A DNA stretch of 64,000 bases from Apostichopus japonicus (taxonomy: Eukaryota; Echinodermata; Holothuroidea; Aspidochirotida; Stichopodidae): positions 33,501,668-33,565,667 of the forward strand of contig NC_092569.1 of the NCBI RefSeq assembly GCF_037975245.1. The letters run 5' to 3'. Positions within the stretch are counted from its first letter, which is position 1; each line of letters opens with the position of its first letter. The notes beneath the pieces were generated by a model. The model saw only the letters and a list, made by a program, of their open reading frames with translations, was not told where the DNA came from and did no database searches. A program made the position numbers and the translations under genes. Below, piece by piece: positions 10,976-24,800 of the stretch.

Positions 10976-11530
10976 TACAGTAGTAGTGGTGTGTCATTGG
11001 TTCTGATTCAGAGAACTAAGTCACACAGGGCCTCAGTGTAGCAGTGTACAACAAGTTTTTGTAACATGAGTTTTTTTTCCCTGCACCTATGGGATGAATC
11101 ATGGCTGAAGGTAAACAATTGAGTATTCATTTTAGGATAACAAAGCAATCATGGCTAAGTATTTTAGGCATTTTGATATTAACATTATGATGTGGGTAGT
11201 GTTAATAGTGCTGAAGTAATAGCTTGATCAAAAGTATTCCTCAAAGTCCCACAATGCCTTCACAGGGTGACCTACTGTACAGTCACTTGAGCACTTAGGA
11301 GTTTTTGCGAAAAGAGCAAATTCCTTGTCCAAAATTTCTAGGTTTGATCCAGTTTTACGGAGTCCCATAACAAAAAAACACAGCCTGTGATATATCAATG
11401 GAAAAGTGTAAAGATTCAATGTAACATATTTGAAAGAATTAGAGTATGTTGAAAAACCACCAGCTATGCATTTTAAGGAAATAAACAGTATATACCTCAT
11501 TGAACCTTGCATTGTGTTCACACTAATGAG
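10976..11530 (-). repeat. dispersed segment, inverted relative to 46.6-48.8 kb
   Basis: Read on the minus strand this matches the plus strand at about 46660-48770 after two inserted elements there are removed. Shared landmarks are AAATGCATAGCTGGTGGTTT, ATGTTACATTGAATCTTTAC, GGAATTTGCTCTTTTCGCAA, GATCAAAC/T with CACTTCAGCACT, and CTCAATTGTTTA with CTTCAGCC. It contains a 97-codon minus-strand ORF that is not conserved as coding, so I treat it as an old repeat. Confidence 0.7.
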
Positions 11531-12173
11531 TTATGAAATTGTTATCAGTGTCTTCATCATTAAAAGCTATTAATTAGGTTGATCAATGGTCTCACATATT
11601 AGTGCAATCACAGAGGTTAAATTTCAATCAGGTTATAATGCCAAGGGAAACCAGACCTACTTCATAAAAATAAAAAAATCATGGCTCCTATAAAAATCAT
11701 TCATGATAAAAACCAGCATACATACAGTATGTGCAACTAAAGTAGTTTCATATTGGGTATCATGTCCAAATAAAAGCTCTTGATTGTATTCAGTTTTCAT
11801 ACTTTTAAAATGACCATCTGTGTGCAGTAATTTGGTGTTAGTAAGTAACATGAAAATGCACAAGACTAATGTTCAACAGGCACTAGAAAGTTCTCATGTC
11901 CATAGCACGAACCAGGGAGTTGTTCCATTACAATTCCCTGCACGAACATGCTATTATGATCAGAGTTGTTATGGAACAATTAAAACTCCCTTGTATGATG
12001 TTAGCACTGTACTGTGTGACAAAACACTTAAATGCATACATGTGGTAACATGTTGTTATGATCCGATACTAGCTGGTTGGATGTATAAATAGATCACCAT
12101 TATGCAAACTGCACTGAACATGGTTTCCATTATGTAATAAGTTTCATTTTATGAATTTGTCAATCTGACATGT
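11531..12173. other. no gene recognised
   Basis: Repeat-like text, including ACCAGGGAGTTGTT near 11909. The same motif occurs in a hairpin at 20359-20387. Confidence 0.4.
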
Positions 12174-13121
12174 AAATTATTAACAATCCATTATCTCTTC
12201 AAATATTTATGGCAGAGCTGTAGTCGAGTCCAATTAGCCAGAGCCCGATCCAAGTCCGAGTCCATCTGGTCTGAGCCAAATACAAGACCCCTCAAGTCCG
12301 AGCCGACTCCAGATACTAAAGATCACATTTGGTAAAAATTCTTGAACTCTTATGATAATTATGCACCCAGGAGGAAATTTACCTCATGCTATAATTTTTT
12401 CGGACCAGATAAGTGGCAGCAAGCTCTTCCTGGTTCATAAATGTTATACAACTACTTGGAGGGGAGACACCAAGGTCCTTCAATACTTTCAGTTACCCAA
12501 TAAATGCTAATTAGACGCTCAATAATGCTTCCCACAATGGGGGTGTTTGGTCTAGCAAACCTTAAGTCTAGTGGACCCTCAATATAATGGGCATCCCTCT
12601 TGTTGGTACTGCATGTGGTATCCTTTGTTAGTGAAACTAAGAGTTTTATCCTAGTCATTACATTGAGGGATGCTCTTTATTAAACTCCCTTTCTTCACTG
12701 CATCGTATTGGTGGTCCATTATTTCAGCTGTAATATTGCTAGTACTGTATTTGAGAATGCTTTTGTTAGTGAAACGAAGAGTTTAATGCTATCCATTACA
12801 TTTAGGAGTTAACTTTCTAAGTCTCTACCTTCTCAACATCATATCATAAATTATTAACAATCCATTATCTTTTTATATTTATGGCAGAGCTGTAGTCGAG
12901 TGCAATTAGCCAGAGTCTGAGCCAAGTCCGAGCCCACTTGGTATGAGCCAAATCCAAGACCCTTCAAGTCCGAGCCGACTCCAGATATTCAAATATGATC
13001 ACCTTTGGTAAAAATTCTTGAACTGTTATGATAATTATGCACCCAGGAGGAAATTTACCTCATGCTATAATTTTTTCGGACCAGATAAGTGGCAGCAAGC
13101 TTTTCCTGGTTCATAAATGTT
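12174..13121 (+). repeat. direct repeat pair, period about 674 bp
   Basis: Copies at 12174-12445 and 12848-13121 both run from AAATTATTAACAATCCATTA to GGTTCATAAATGTT. They share a GAGTCCGAGYC-type hexamer tract and CACCCAGGAGGAAATTTACC. The 400 bp between them holds a looser internal repeat (GTTAGTGAAACKAAGAGTTT at about 12627 and 12767). Small ORFs are not conserved. Confidence 0.85.
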
Positions 13122-16096
13122 CAGCCCGGGCGCTCAACTTTCAAACCATGCAGGGAGAGGCAAAATCATATTCAAACCACGACCACCGCCAGGTTAAAAC
13201 GTGCTTGTGAGAACCCTGCTCTACTAAAAGTGATATTCTAGTTACATTTAGGATTGCTCATTAAGATTTTCAAATCATCATCATTGTCATGGTTGCTACT
13301 TTTTCTGATGTCATCATCATTTGTGAATTATTGTTATTGTTGCCATGTTACATTTGCCAGTATCAATTTTGCTTATTGGTCTCTCAAAATTGCAGAGTAG
13401 AAGGAAGAAATGTTAGCTAATAGTTATTATACCATTTGTTCTTGGTCTCTAAATTGTTTACGCTGAGGTCAGTATGAACAGAAGTGTTTATAATAGTTTT
13501 TCTTTCTGTTAAAGTATTTTCTGAATCATTTCATTAATTTTATATTTATACTGGAATTTTCAGTAGGTGTTGGCTTCATTGAGGGTCAAAGGCTACTCAA
13601 GGTCAGTAGAGTAACATAGAGCATCTAACTCAACAAGGAAAAGTTGGTAGTCATATGTAGTGCATATAGGTTTCTGACATTGAGTACTATTCTATAAATT
13701 TGTACAGTATAGCAGAAGCCCATGTGAGATAACTAGATATCTGAAACTGAAAGCCCTGTTAACATGATAGTTCAATATTGGAATGATGAATGGAAGTTTG
13801 TATGCAGGTGTGTCATGTGCTGAGTTCACGATAATGCTTTTAGCCAAGTCAAAGGTTATTTGAGGCCAATATAGGTAAAATCTGAAACCCTTCATGATCC
13901 CATACTATCTAGTATCTGACTAGTAGCTGCTTTAATAGCTGAATCTTAGGGCAATTAATATATTTATCAGAACAAGTAATGTACCTCAAAAGACTTCTTA
14001 AGCTCTTTTGAGCCCCATTCAATATTTCAGTGTATTAACTTCATCATTCTTTTAACAAATTTACTCCAAATTGCTAGTTTCATGTTCTGGCAATGAACCT
14101 TTGTCATATCATGTTGCATGAGTGCTGTAACTGGTTTACAAGCTTGCAAAAGTCTCAAAAGGAGGATAGGGTGTTTGGATAAATAGTTCAAAATAATATT
14201 AACAAAATTGTACCATATTTTGCTTTTCTTTTTTCCCATATGTTGCCACTGCTTGAATAAGACTAGTTGATAGGACTTTTTGTGAGCTCCACCTTTCACA
14301 ACAAGGTACAATAGACTTCAACTGCATCTTGTTGGCAACATCCTAGGAAAGTTTCAATAAACACAGATGTTTCTATAAATGAGAAATCTGATGAACATTC
14401 CAATACTGCGAGTCTTTATTGGACATTTCAGCAGGAGGCAATAACCAATTTTGCTATCGTTACATACTGTAGGTCCTTCATAAAATGCCACTTAAAGAAC
14501 TATATTACTTCCTTGGGAAGGTGAATTTTATTGTCAAATACAACATCTGTCAAATATTTAGTTTCCCAACCTGTCCAACTCCCCCACCCCTCCATTTATC
14601 CTGAGTAGTTTACAAAAACTGGGAGAGAACATTTTTTGTGGGAAACAAGGTTAAATAATGTTGTTTGAGGTATTGAGCATTTATCTATATTTCCCTTTCG
14701 AATCTAGATAGGAGGAAGTAGCAAACAATGCAAGGAAAACATGAAGTTCAAGTGGATGCTTTAATTGCTTTTACCCAAAACATTGCTATATTCATTGATA
14801 AATATAATCCACTTCAAATTCAGTACCGTTATACAACATGCAAAAGAGATATGATATTGATGTACTTTCTGAATTTAGACCATTGCAGGTGAACAAGTTT
14901 AACATTGGTTTTTAATTTGACTGTATGTAGAAAACACCGGTTACATTACGGTCGTGTAAATACATATTACTGCTAGGAGCTGTTTAACAAACAGTGAAAG
15001 AAAAATTTATTACTTGACTATCAAGAGATTCGCAGAACTCCACTCCTTCAACAATATTTACAGTGGTGCAGACTTCAAAGCAGTGCAAGGGCAACAACTG
15101 CCTATCTCTTTAAGAAATTTCCAAGTGCTTTCATGTCTAGCATTTGCATATGTTCAAAAGAAAAATGACAAATTAAAAGATGTGGTCTTTTCAACATGTT
15201 ACCACATCTCCCCCCCCCCCCTCTCCCCCATCAAAAAAGTATTGCATGTACAGCGGTAACCCTTTTTGTACATGTGCAATATATGGGGCAGAGCCTTATT
15301 CATGACTTGACCAAGCCCATTATCCATTTGAATAGCACAAGTTATGTCAGTGGTATTCACATCAATGCCTCATAGAAAATGTGCCTCGTGGTAAATTTTC
15401 TAGCTGATAGCATGAATGTGAATGAGCTGAAGTTGTAGAAGTTGCTTTGTTTATATATTTCTGAAAGTAACATGAAATTTCATATTGATTTTTAATGAAA
15501 ATATTTGCATTTATCAGTAATAAACAGAAAGAAGACATAATGATTTCTGCTATAGTGTCTTATCTCTGCCTCTTATGTAAAAATTGTGTTCATTGGTTGG
15601 TCCTTGTACTTCGAACATATTACTCCCTAACTCAGCAAACCCATATTCGATCTGAAGATGCTAATTCAGACAGCTTACTGTTCTAGCAAGTTCTCGACCA
15701 ATTATATTGATGAATTTGCATCTGGATGAATTTGCACTGGATGAATTTGAATCATGCCAACTATGTAAGGAGCTATTTCTTTAAACCTTGCAAGACTGGT
15801 CTATAGAGTTTCAGCTAATTTAATACAAAGCCTTGTAGAACCTGGGATGTGTTATCTAGAGATGGATATACAACGAATAAAGCTAAGAATTTAAGCCGAT
15901 CGATAAAGAATTCAAATACTGTGTAATCCTATCCTACTTCAAAGGTGTACGTGGTCGAAAGGTTTCCTAGTAAAATTACTGGTCCTTTCAGATCTGCAAC
16001 TTCATCTTGAGAACTTCTTTTTGGTCACATAGTAGCTTGAAACAATTGAAAGTTGGAGACATTACTTTGAAGATATGTGCTTCGGCACCATGTACT
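13122..16096. other. about 3 kb without a recognisable gene
   Basis: AT-rich, with short ORFs only (the longest is 94 codons, minus strand, 14027-14311) and no recognisable domain. Includes a C-run at about 15212-15222. Confidence 0.5.
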
Positions 16097-16657
16097 TAGT
16101 GGCGTAGCCAGAGGGAGGGGAGGGGGGCTGGGCGACAGCCCCATGAAAGCTTGTCGCCCTCCCACTGGGATTTTGGGTGTCGAAAAAATTACATGTGCGA
16201 AAAATATATCATTCATTGGTCTGCATGGTATCGAATCTCCATGATGACCACTCATGAACGACCCTTTGACCGCGGACCGGCAGTAGGCTATAGTTGCTGA
16301 AAAACCTGACATGACATAGCGCATAGGCCGAGATATGTCATGATATTTCAAATCAACTTACCAGATTGTCTTTTTTCTTCTATTTCTCTAAACTATTTGA
16401 TGACCATATCAAGACATGGGGATCTCAAAATAAAGGATGTTGTGAAACTTTAGAGCAGCTTACAAGGCCTGGGAAGTGTTATTTCCAACGATCTAGGAGG
16501 TCTTTATAGCTGAAAATTTCCCGTACGCTGAGCGCCAACCCATGTTGGCACTCCACTCAGGTAGTAACAAGACGCCCTCCCAGGAATTGGTCAAGCCCCC
16601 CCTCCAAGCGCCCACCCCCTCCACTGGAACAATCCTGGCTACGTCACTGCATGTACC
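16089..16657. mobile_element. hAT-like MITE 1
   Basis: Ends are TAGTGGCGTAGCCAG (from 16097) and CTGGCTACGTCACTG (to 16649), inverted repeats with two mismatches. The CAGTGGCGTAGCCAG type is typical of hAT elements. Flanking 8-mers CATGTACT and CATGTACC form a 7/8 target-site duplication. About 553 bp, no transposase; short minus-strand ORFs are incidental. Confidence 0.8.
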
Positions 16658-16855
16658 ACAGGTTTATCTGATATCAAAGTGAAAGCGGCTTTCCACAAGA
16701 ATAAAGAAAGCATCTCTACATTTTTGTGTAACACCTACACAACTCAATCCCACGCAAACAAGACTACCTACGTATAGTTTTCATTGAGGATTCCAATAAT
16801 TCCTGCAATTTCCTACCAATAACATTTGGAAAGTCACTCCTGTTATCGTGACGGA

Positions 16856-17223
16856 GCTAGGGGTATTGGTAAGAGGGGGTGAGAATGGTCTGTATGGGCG
16901 CTTTCGACTTTATCTAAGCGGAGCGCCACCACAGGTTGGCGCAGAGCGTACAGAAATCTTTTGAGTAAAGATACTCCCTATATGGCCGGAAATGACCCTT
17001 TCCGGGCCTTGCTAATTTGCAGATAAACGAAGAATAAATAGGTTTCATCGCCAACAAAATGTGACAAATGTCAATAGGTAGATGAGAGCGCCATAAAAAA
17101 GTCAATAATCGCGAATAAGTAAAAAAGTAATAAATAGCTGAAAAGGGCGCCAGCAGTCCATTTGAGTCCATTGGTGGGGGGGGGGGGCATCCGCCCCCTG
17201 ACTGTATTGACGCTCCGCCACTG
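16856..17223. mobile_element. hAT-like MITE 2 (degraded)
   Basis: Left end GTGACGGAGCTAGGGG and right end GCTCCGCCACTG (complement CAGTGGCGGAGC) look like hAT-type inverted repeats. An internal GAGCGCCA...GTTGGCGCA stretch resembles part of MITE 1 near 16520. No clear target duplication was found, so the limits are approximate. Confidence 0.5.
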
Positions 17224-18665
17224 TTGGGAGCTCAGTGTAGGAAGAGAAGGGGGGAGAGGGCGGTACTTTTTAACGGTTTAGGTGAGCGTCTGCAATGATT
17301 CGTAATGACATGTTAACTCAAGCGTTCAACATGCTCAAATAAAAAGAATGAATGAGGAGGAATTCATATCACTTTTCAATCATTTTTTGAAACAAATTGA
17401 GCGAATTGATCGCTAGTAATCTTGAAATTAGTTTTATCACGGTCGTTGTCATGTTTTTCATATGTACCTTTCTCATATAAAAGAATTCTGTACGTAATGT
17501 TATCAGAAATACTTTTAAAGTGACACCAAAGAGATTAATTTTTTTTCGAATTTGTTAATAATATTGTCTTTTAAGAGACACCGTAGACACGTTGCTCGGT
17601 TGGGTTTACTGCAATAGTGGCAAATGGAGACCAATATCCGCACTTAGTGGACCTAATGTTATAGTCGTGCATTGACCTTGAACAGAGGGGCCTACCGTGA
17701 AAACGTACGGAAAATTCATCCTTTTATATCTCAGGGAGACAATTCCACTGGATACAATAATACGACTCAAAAGTCCATAGATGTGGTCATCATAACAATC
17801 ACAATAAAAGATATGTTGAAAAGCAGATTAAAGATATGATGGAAACTCAAATGTGGACCAAAAAAACGATGTCCCTACGGATGCCGTTTAGTGACATTTA
17901 CATAATTTGTGTGTAGTAGGTTCCGTAGCTCTTTTGTGGAAAAACTTTGTTATATGTGCAGGCTTCTAAGATGACAAGATCAATGAATGCATTAATTCGA
18001 TTGTGGATACTCAGTGTGCTTTGCACCTCTGATACATCTTATCATCACTAAGAAAAGATGTTTAAATCTCTAAAAGGATATAGTAGTTGGGTCTGAAGAA
18101 AAGCATAGTCTTCAAATAAAAAAAGGGCAAAGAACAGCAGTTCAGGACTTCATTCAGGAATGCTCACGACAACCACCAGCATATCTCATTGTGTTCATGT
18201 GATGAATAACCTTCGAGAGTTACTACAAACAATGCACTAGTTTCTGAAGTATGCAAACTAAATTTCATCCCTGATAGTCAAAGAGTTCTAGCAAGTCGAG
18301 TTTGACATGCAAATGTGCCAAATAGGTTTGAAGTTTTGGTTTACATCACTTGAACTTTACTTATATCACCATAAATCAAAGCAACACAAACATTATGCAT
18401 TTGTACTATGCCTACTAATCCATTTCATCAGACCTATCGTCAAGGAAGTGTTTTTGGCACAGAGCCCATGAAAAGATATTTCAGTAATTATATTCCTTTG
18501 TTTAGGATACAATAACTTATGGAATAAGATTATGTGAGAAATATCAATTTTAATAAATTTGATTTGTTTATTTTTTTACATCTGAATTAAATTTCTCACT
18601 CAGAGTAAATTATATACTTTTGAGAGAGCTTGAGTTACAATCATAGCACAACTTGATATACTCAC
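17224..18665. other. no exon recognised; expected place of KDZ 3' exons
   Basis: The minus-strand KDZ gene should continue here after its exon ending at 18666 (phase 2). I could not identify a convincing next exon with the conserved YD-C or GE-ER blocks. Confidence 0.4.
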
Positions 18666-18802
18666 CGTTCACCATGGCGCATGCTTAAGAAAAGGCGAGG
18701 AATACCATGTCTACATGCACAGCCGAATACACCCTTTGATGACAAGTTTGCGGATTTGTCCTTTGAGCGAATTGTATTGGCTGCCTGGAAGTTGCTACAA
18801 TC
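18666..18802 (-). CDS. KDZ exon: CRHG block
   Basis: Acceptor CTCTAG, donor ACG|GTGAGT, phase 0 to 2. Reads DCSNFQAAN, then SSKGVFGCACRHGIPRLFLS and MRHGER. The G-V-F-G-x-x-C-R-H-G-I-P motif followed by GE is a hallmark of KDZ transposases. Confidence 0.8.
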
Positions 18803-21800
18803 CTAGAGATATGACACAAAATACAACACAATGTACATCAAAGGAGATTGCACATTTCAAATGTGGCTAAAATGAATGTACTTGAATAATGTCTCAAGAA
18901 GTTCAATATTTTTGAAACAACTGAAAACAAGAGAACACAAAAGAGGATAGACTCGAGTGCACCAACTGTGCAAAACTGAGAGACATACTTGTTACGTAGA
19001 TTGCAAGTGTAGGAATGCAAAGATAACAATTATAGCCATTTGAGGGCAATAACTCCGTTTAGTTAGATAAACACCCCCCCCCCTCCTTTTGTCCGAAATG
19101 ATTTGGTTGCCTGCAAAAGCTGTACCATTTGAGCTGATCAGAGTTGCAGATATATGGTAGATTTCAGATGAGAGAATTTTATGTATATTTTTTCTTCAAT
19201 GAATACAAATAACGTGTTTCAACAAGAGAAAAGCTCAAACTTCTCATTTTGGACACAAAAAAAAACCCAGACCTGAGTTAGGTCAGGAAGACAAATATTA
19301 TTGTTTAAGAATGTGAGCTTATCATTGGATACTACATCATTAACTGATCATAAGTATCTGAACTTTGAACTAGGCAAAAAGAAAATACTTGAACTTTCAA
19401 AGTCTTTGTTTTCCAAGTGTGTAAGTCTCCTACCATAGTGTCTTCTTTGTTCACTTCATCAGATTGGTAGCTGTCTACAAAAGAATTAACTTCTTTATCA
19501 TCAAGGAAGTACCTTGTAGAATGCTTCGGTGGCTGTGAACTTGTACCTGAGTTGCTTTTTCTGCCAAGACCAAAATTGGCATCAAAACTGACAAAAATTT
19601 TCCCCTCTTCCTATTAGGGGAGTAGAAAAAAGTAAAAAGAAAGATTACCATAAACTGTAAATGAAATTGACACATGTCATTCTGCATGTAAATAGTGATG
19701 GGATCAACATAAAACCACATTTTTACAGACACAAACCTCTTGATAAAGATGGCAAGACAAACAAGATTGAAGAGGGATTATGTATTGGCGTTAATCCACG
19801 CTATTCTGTCCTCTCAAGGGACTTGATATAAATATTACTATCTCCTTATAATATTTTCAGGATTCCACTTGTTAAGTGTGCAAACAAAGCATCATTTAAA
19901 TTTGGAGAGAGTGCAACAAATCTACTTTTCATGCTTGATTTAAAATGAAATGGTCCATGCATGTTTATTCCAACACTGTAACTTCATATGCTTTCATGGT
20001 AATATATTATTTCTTGTTACTTTTTTAATATTAGCAATCAAGGCAAAAATTAAAGCAACATTTTGCATTTGTTGCCATTTTCCACTTTTTTGACATGTCC
20101 ATTGAGGTTTTTACATATATCACTCACAAAACAGCAAACTAAGATATTAGCCAAGTTTTTCCCTGCAAGCAGCATTAATTGGCGAGTAATTAAGGACATT
20201 TGCAGATAATGATAAAAGTGTATAACGACAAAATCCACATTTAAAATTAATCGCATGCAGTTCCCCCAAAACCCTGCTAGTTTGAATTGAACCAATCAGA
20301 GATGCAGGTTTGGTTATGAGCCGTTGCTAAAAAATAGATTCAAACGTTGCATTGGTACAACCAGGGAGTTGTTATGGAACTCCCTGGTACAATTGCCCAA
20401 CGGAAAAAATCTGTGAGAAATCAAAGTTGAAAGTTGTAAATTTTTTGACTTTCTATGCCACCATTTGAAGTAAGATTTGAATAGATAAGCTAGTTATGTA
20501 TGTCGTTATTGCATCGTGGAGTCAATGAGGTTGAGAAAGTTCATAGAAAAGGACGCAAAATGCTGCTTTAAGACACCCTGTGATATGTTAAGAAGTATTC
20601 TCCAATGTGTGATGGACAATTAGTGATGGACTTCAGCATTGGTTCTCCTGGTGTCAGCATGAAATATCTTTGAATGAGCTGTCACAAATATTTAGAGCAT
20701 GCAATAAATATTCCAACTAAAAATTCCACTGTAGAGACAATGAAATTTGCACTACAGGAGCATTCTATGCAATAATCATAACTACAAACTTTACAGAAAA
20801 GCAGAATACCCTAACAATTTTATTTTTTTGAGCTGTAGCAAATTTATAGCTACATTTTTGCCCAAAATTGACAGCTGAGAATCCAATAATTTATAGAAAA
20901 CAGGGGGGGGGGGGGGGGGTGAGCAAGTGAATCCTCAAGATACAAAATGATGCAAAATGTTTAATATTAAAGTACTTAAATATTTGCAAACATTTCTTTG
21001 TATTCCTATTCTTAGATCAGGAACGGCATCGTCATCCCCTGTGCTGCCAATGATTGAAGGATTCCTGTAATGCTATTATAACTTACCAGTTGCAAACCTT
21101 TGTATAAATTGAATGCAAGTGTTAAGTAATTTATATGATTAAATTTAGGTTTCACGTTACCTTTGGACAAGCGGGACAAGATGTTCCATCATCTATATCA
21201 AGACCCTCTCCTTGTAGGTGGCTGATCAAAAAGTAAAAGTGACGGAATTCCTCAAAGGTCTCATCTGTTAAGGTGCGATACAGGTAGGATATCTGAAAAT
21301 TCCAAATGTTAGTCGGATACAATTTTTGCTTGTAAATGAAGATATAGGAGATGTGCTAACTTAATGACCGTAAAGCAAGCAGCACATACCTGTTGGTCAA
21401 AAAACTCCTACATCAATGCCTGCATGTTAGATACCAGAATATCCATGAAAATCAAAGCTAAGACATGTATTTCCTTTTGGCTGTTTAAACTGTGTAAAAA
21501 ACAACTTTTTATTTAAAAAGCGAGCCATCTTAAGTATTAAATAAGACATTTGTGAGATGCGGTGGAGTGCCCTATGTGTGCTCAACTTCAAATGGTTACT
21601 CACTGATAAAACAATATCGTATTGTTTCCTGTGAACATCAATGTGCAGTCAGTATTACGACATGTTAAATTCTGATTCTATTACCTAAAATTCTTACCAA
21701 CAATTTTTTTTCAAGACCCACATCTAGGGGGATCCAAGAAGCTGCAAAGTTAACTTGACACTCACATCGTTATCTGCTATTCCATGTAGCCACTTCAATG

Positions 21801-24800
21801 ATTGGCATATAGACTTAAGAGAAGATTGGGTCTCCAGTAGAAATGTTGCAATCCATTTTAGCAAGCAGATACTTATTGCACAAGTTGGATTCCTCGGACT
21901 GGATGGCCAATAACCACATCTCACAAGACTCTCTGTATCATTTGTGCAATGGCAAAAAGTCACTTGAATAGAAAAAACCATTCCTGCAATGGTTAAAGGG
22001 AAAAGGGAGGCATGCTTAAAGGCATTGAAGACTCGTGCACAAAGAAACATCTCATGCCGGTCATCTGACCTAGTTTCGAATGAAGTGTAACAGAAGCGTT
22101 TTACGCACCACCATCAATCCCAGAAAATACACACACAGTTTGCTACCGTAGGTACTGTAATTAGACACTTGTGCACAGTCTTTACATGCAGCTACAGTCA
22201 ATACCCACAACACAGTGTACATAGCAGCGATGGACATCTCAGGGCTAGATTAAAGATAACAAGGTATCACGTTTCATTACTGTCTGCATTTTGTAGCGGC
22301 ACGAAAAAAAATTCACTTGCAAGCAACAGAAAGTTTACTTTTTCAGATAGCAGCGGTTTCAGGCGTGTCTTCAATGCCTTTAATCAACAGATCACCAAAC
22401 CCTTGTGTTTGATATCTATTAGGTTTCCTTAATGCAGGGGAGAGCGATGAAGGCAAAATCATACCAAGTAATTATCGTGGTTCCCTTTCTTGAGAAATTG
22501 TAATGACTTATGGCATTATTATTAAAGGCTGCATAAGAAAATCATCAATTTCAATCGACAGTGAATTCTGATTCCAATACACAAGAGCAAAGAGGCACAT
22601 ATAGATTACAACTAGGCCTATACACACTGAAGAGGAGACTCAACAAACACGAAGGAGATCACAATGGTTATAGTTTCTTTGCAATCTTCAAATAGAGAAT
22701 AATTTCATAGTTTGTTTGCTTCTGAGGAAAAATTTATACAAAAGCTCAACCTTTTTATCCTGAATATATCTAAGCTAACCCCTTATTAATAGAAACAATT
22801 TTATGTGTATAGCATGTGTATATAATCCCATGCAGTATCATCATACCCATTTTAGAGAAATTCTGGTTGCCACATTTTTGCAACTACTGTACACTTCAAC
22901 ATATGTGACCAAATGTAGTAGGGCGTGGTTAATATGGAGAAACATTGCAATAAATCCACCCGCAAAGTATGATGATAATGAATTACTCCCTCGTGTGGTT
23001 ATCCCACACAATAAAGAGTCACAAACCCATATCCGTACATCACAATAATGCAACATGGCATTATCAGTTGAATGGCACAAAGAAGCATATCACAGCATGG
23101 TATTAAACAGTGTATGTATTCCACTATGGGGTGTAATTCTTACCATGTTTGTCAAATAACCTCATTGACTTCAAATATTTCTTGTTACAACTGTGTTGTG
23201 AGGCATTGAGCTCTCTGCAGAAGTTAAAAGTTGAGCGGTATCCATTCTGTGAGCATTAAACATAAAAAGCAAAAAGATAGTGTTATGCTCATCACTTACG
23301 GTAAAGGTCAAAAAAAGTTTGGTCAAATAAAAGCAATTTTCATTTCTTGAAGATTTTCATAATACTGTGCAGCAGGGTCCTTTTTAATCTCTCCAGAAGG
23401 TAGTTTTAATAAAGAATCTTGAAAATTTGTTTACTACCCCAACTTTGAAGAATGCTAAAATATCTCATTGTATTACAAGGGTGGTGTAGAAAGTTTATGA
23501 TGCTCCATATGTGCAACATTCCTTGTAAATGTTTTTTTGATGTTGGGGGGGGGGTGCAGATGGGAGGTGTCTTGAGCAAGAGAGGTTGCCTTGCACAGAC
23601 TGTTGCATTAAATAACATATTTTTTTATTATCTTGGATCTTAGAGTAATGTCTCTGTCTGCCATGCTCATTATACTTTTTTATCGGAATATAGGGCACCA
23701 GATCTGTAGGCCCCAAAGCAGACTCCATGAAAAATGGTGTACCAGGTGTGGGTGTCATATATATTCCTCTTCCTGTACATGATATTACATTAATAGGTTG
23801 GATATCATTGAAATTAATCTACAGGCAGCCTTCTACGAGACTTGCATGCATTGAAGTAGGTTACACTAAACTTTTTCTGTTTAAATTAACACAGTTAGTC
23901 ACTATTTATCCAAATTTACCAGAAATGATCAACCATTAGCGAATAGGTCTCTTCAATACCCCTCTCCCGACCCCTTCTCTGCATGTTATTGTGTTACATA
24001 CAGCTCAGCCTAGTAGAGTACAGGGTGGTAACAATTAAGGTTATGATCGAAACAAGCATGAAAATCAATTGTCCTAACCTGCAGTTTAATCTAAGTAGGA
24101 ACTTCACAGAACTTCATAGTTTTTTACACAGTATGACAAAATGTGTTACATTCATAATTCATAAAAGATAATATTGTAATAGGTGCATGAGAATCAGAAT
24201 TTGTAGCTTCATTGAGTGTACTGTTTTAATTCATCCATGCCACTACCCATTACAGTACCCTAGAAATGTAACCATGCAAGAACACTAGAAATTGGCATAT
24301 ACTGTAAGTTCCTATTCAGAAACCAAAAGCTAGGAGGAACTACTGTTAGTGAAAGCCGTAATTTCCATACAGTAAATCCCACCTTGGGATCATTCAGTAG
24401 AAGCTACCAAAAGAAATCATGAGTAACCATTTTGTGAATTTGAAATAATGATAACCCGTACTTGACAGGACATACAGTACATGTGCAAGTACTGTACTTA
24501 CATATCACAGCGCACAGACCAAAAAAAAACTACTTGATTGTGATCCAATTTCAGGAATTGGCATCGCAGTGCCAATCCCTAAACATGGCGCTAAAGAACA
24601 AAGCCACATATTCTCATTATTTTTTTTTTACTTTGTGTGAATATAATATATAATTGGTTTTGAAGTTATTTGTGTGTAGTTTGGTAATCTTCAACTAGAG
24701 CATTGGCTACCTCAATCTGGACGGGCTGGTGTAAAATATGCTCTCTGAAAACACAAAAATGGCTTTTACCTTAAACTGTACTAAATGATGGAACTGTACA

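Noticed and set aside
22803-23080. Overlapping ORFs on both strands (about 80 codons)
   Set aside because: Mutual shadows in a KDZ intron with no motif.
24713-24745. Candidate mini-exon of the KDZ gene
   Set aside because: Acceptor and donor exist, but the frame that joins from the previous exon meets a stop, and the alternative acceptor gives no family match. Left unassigned.
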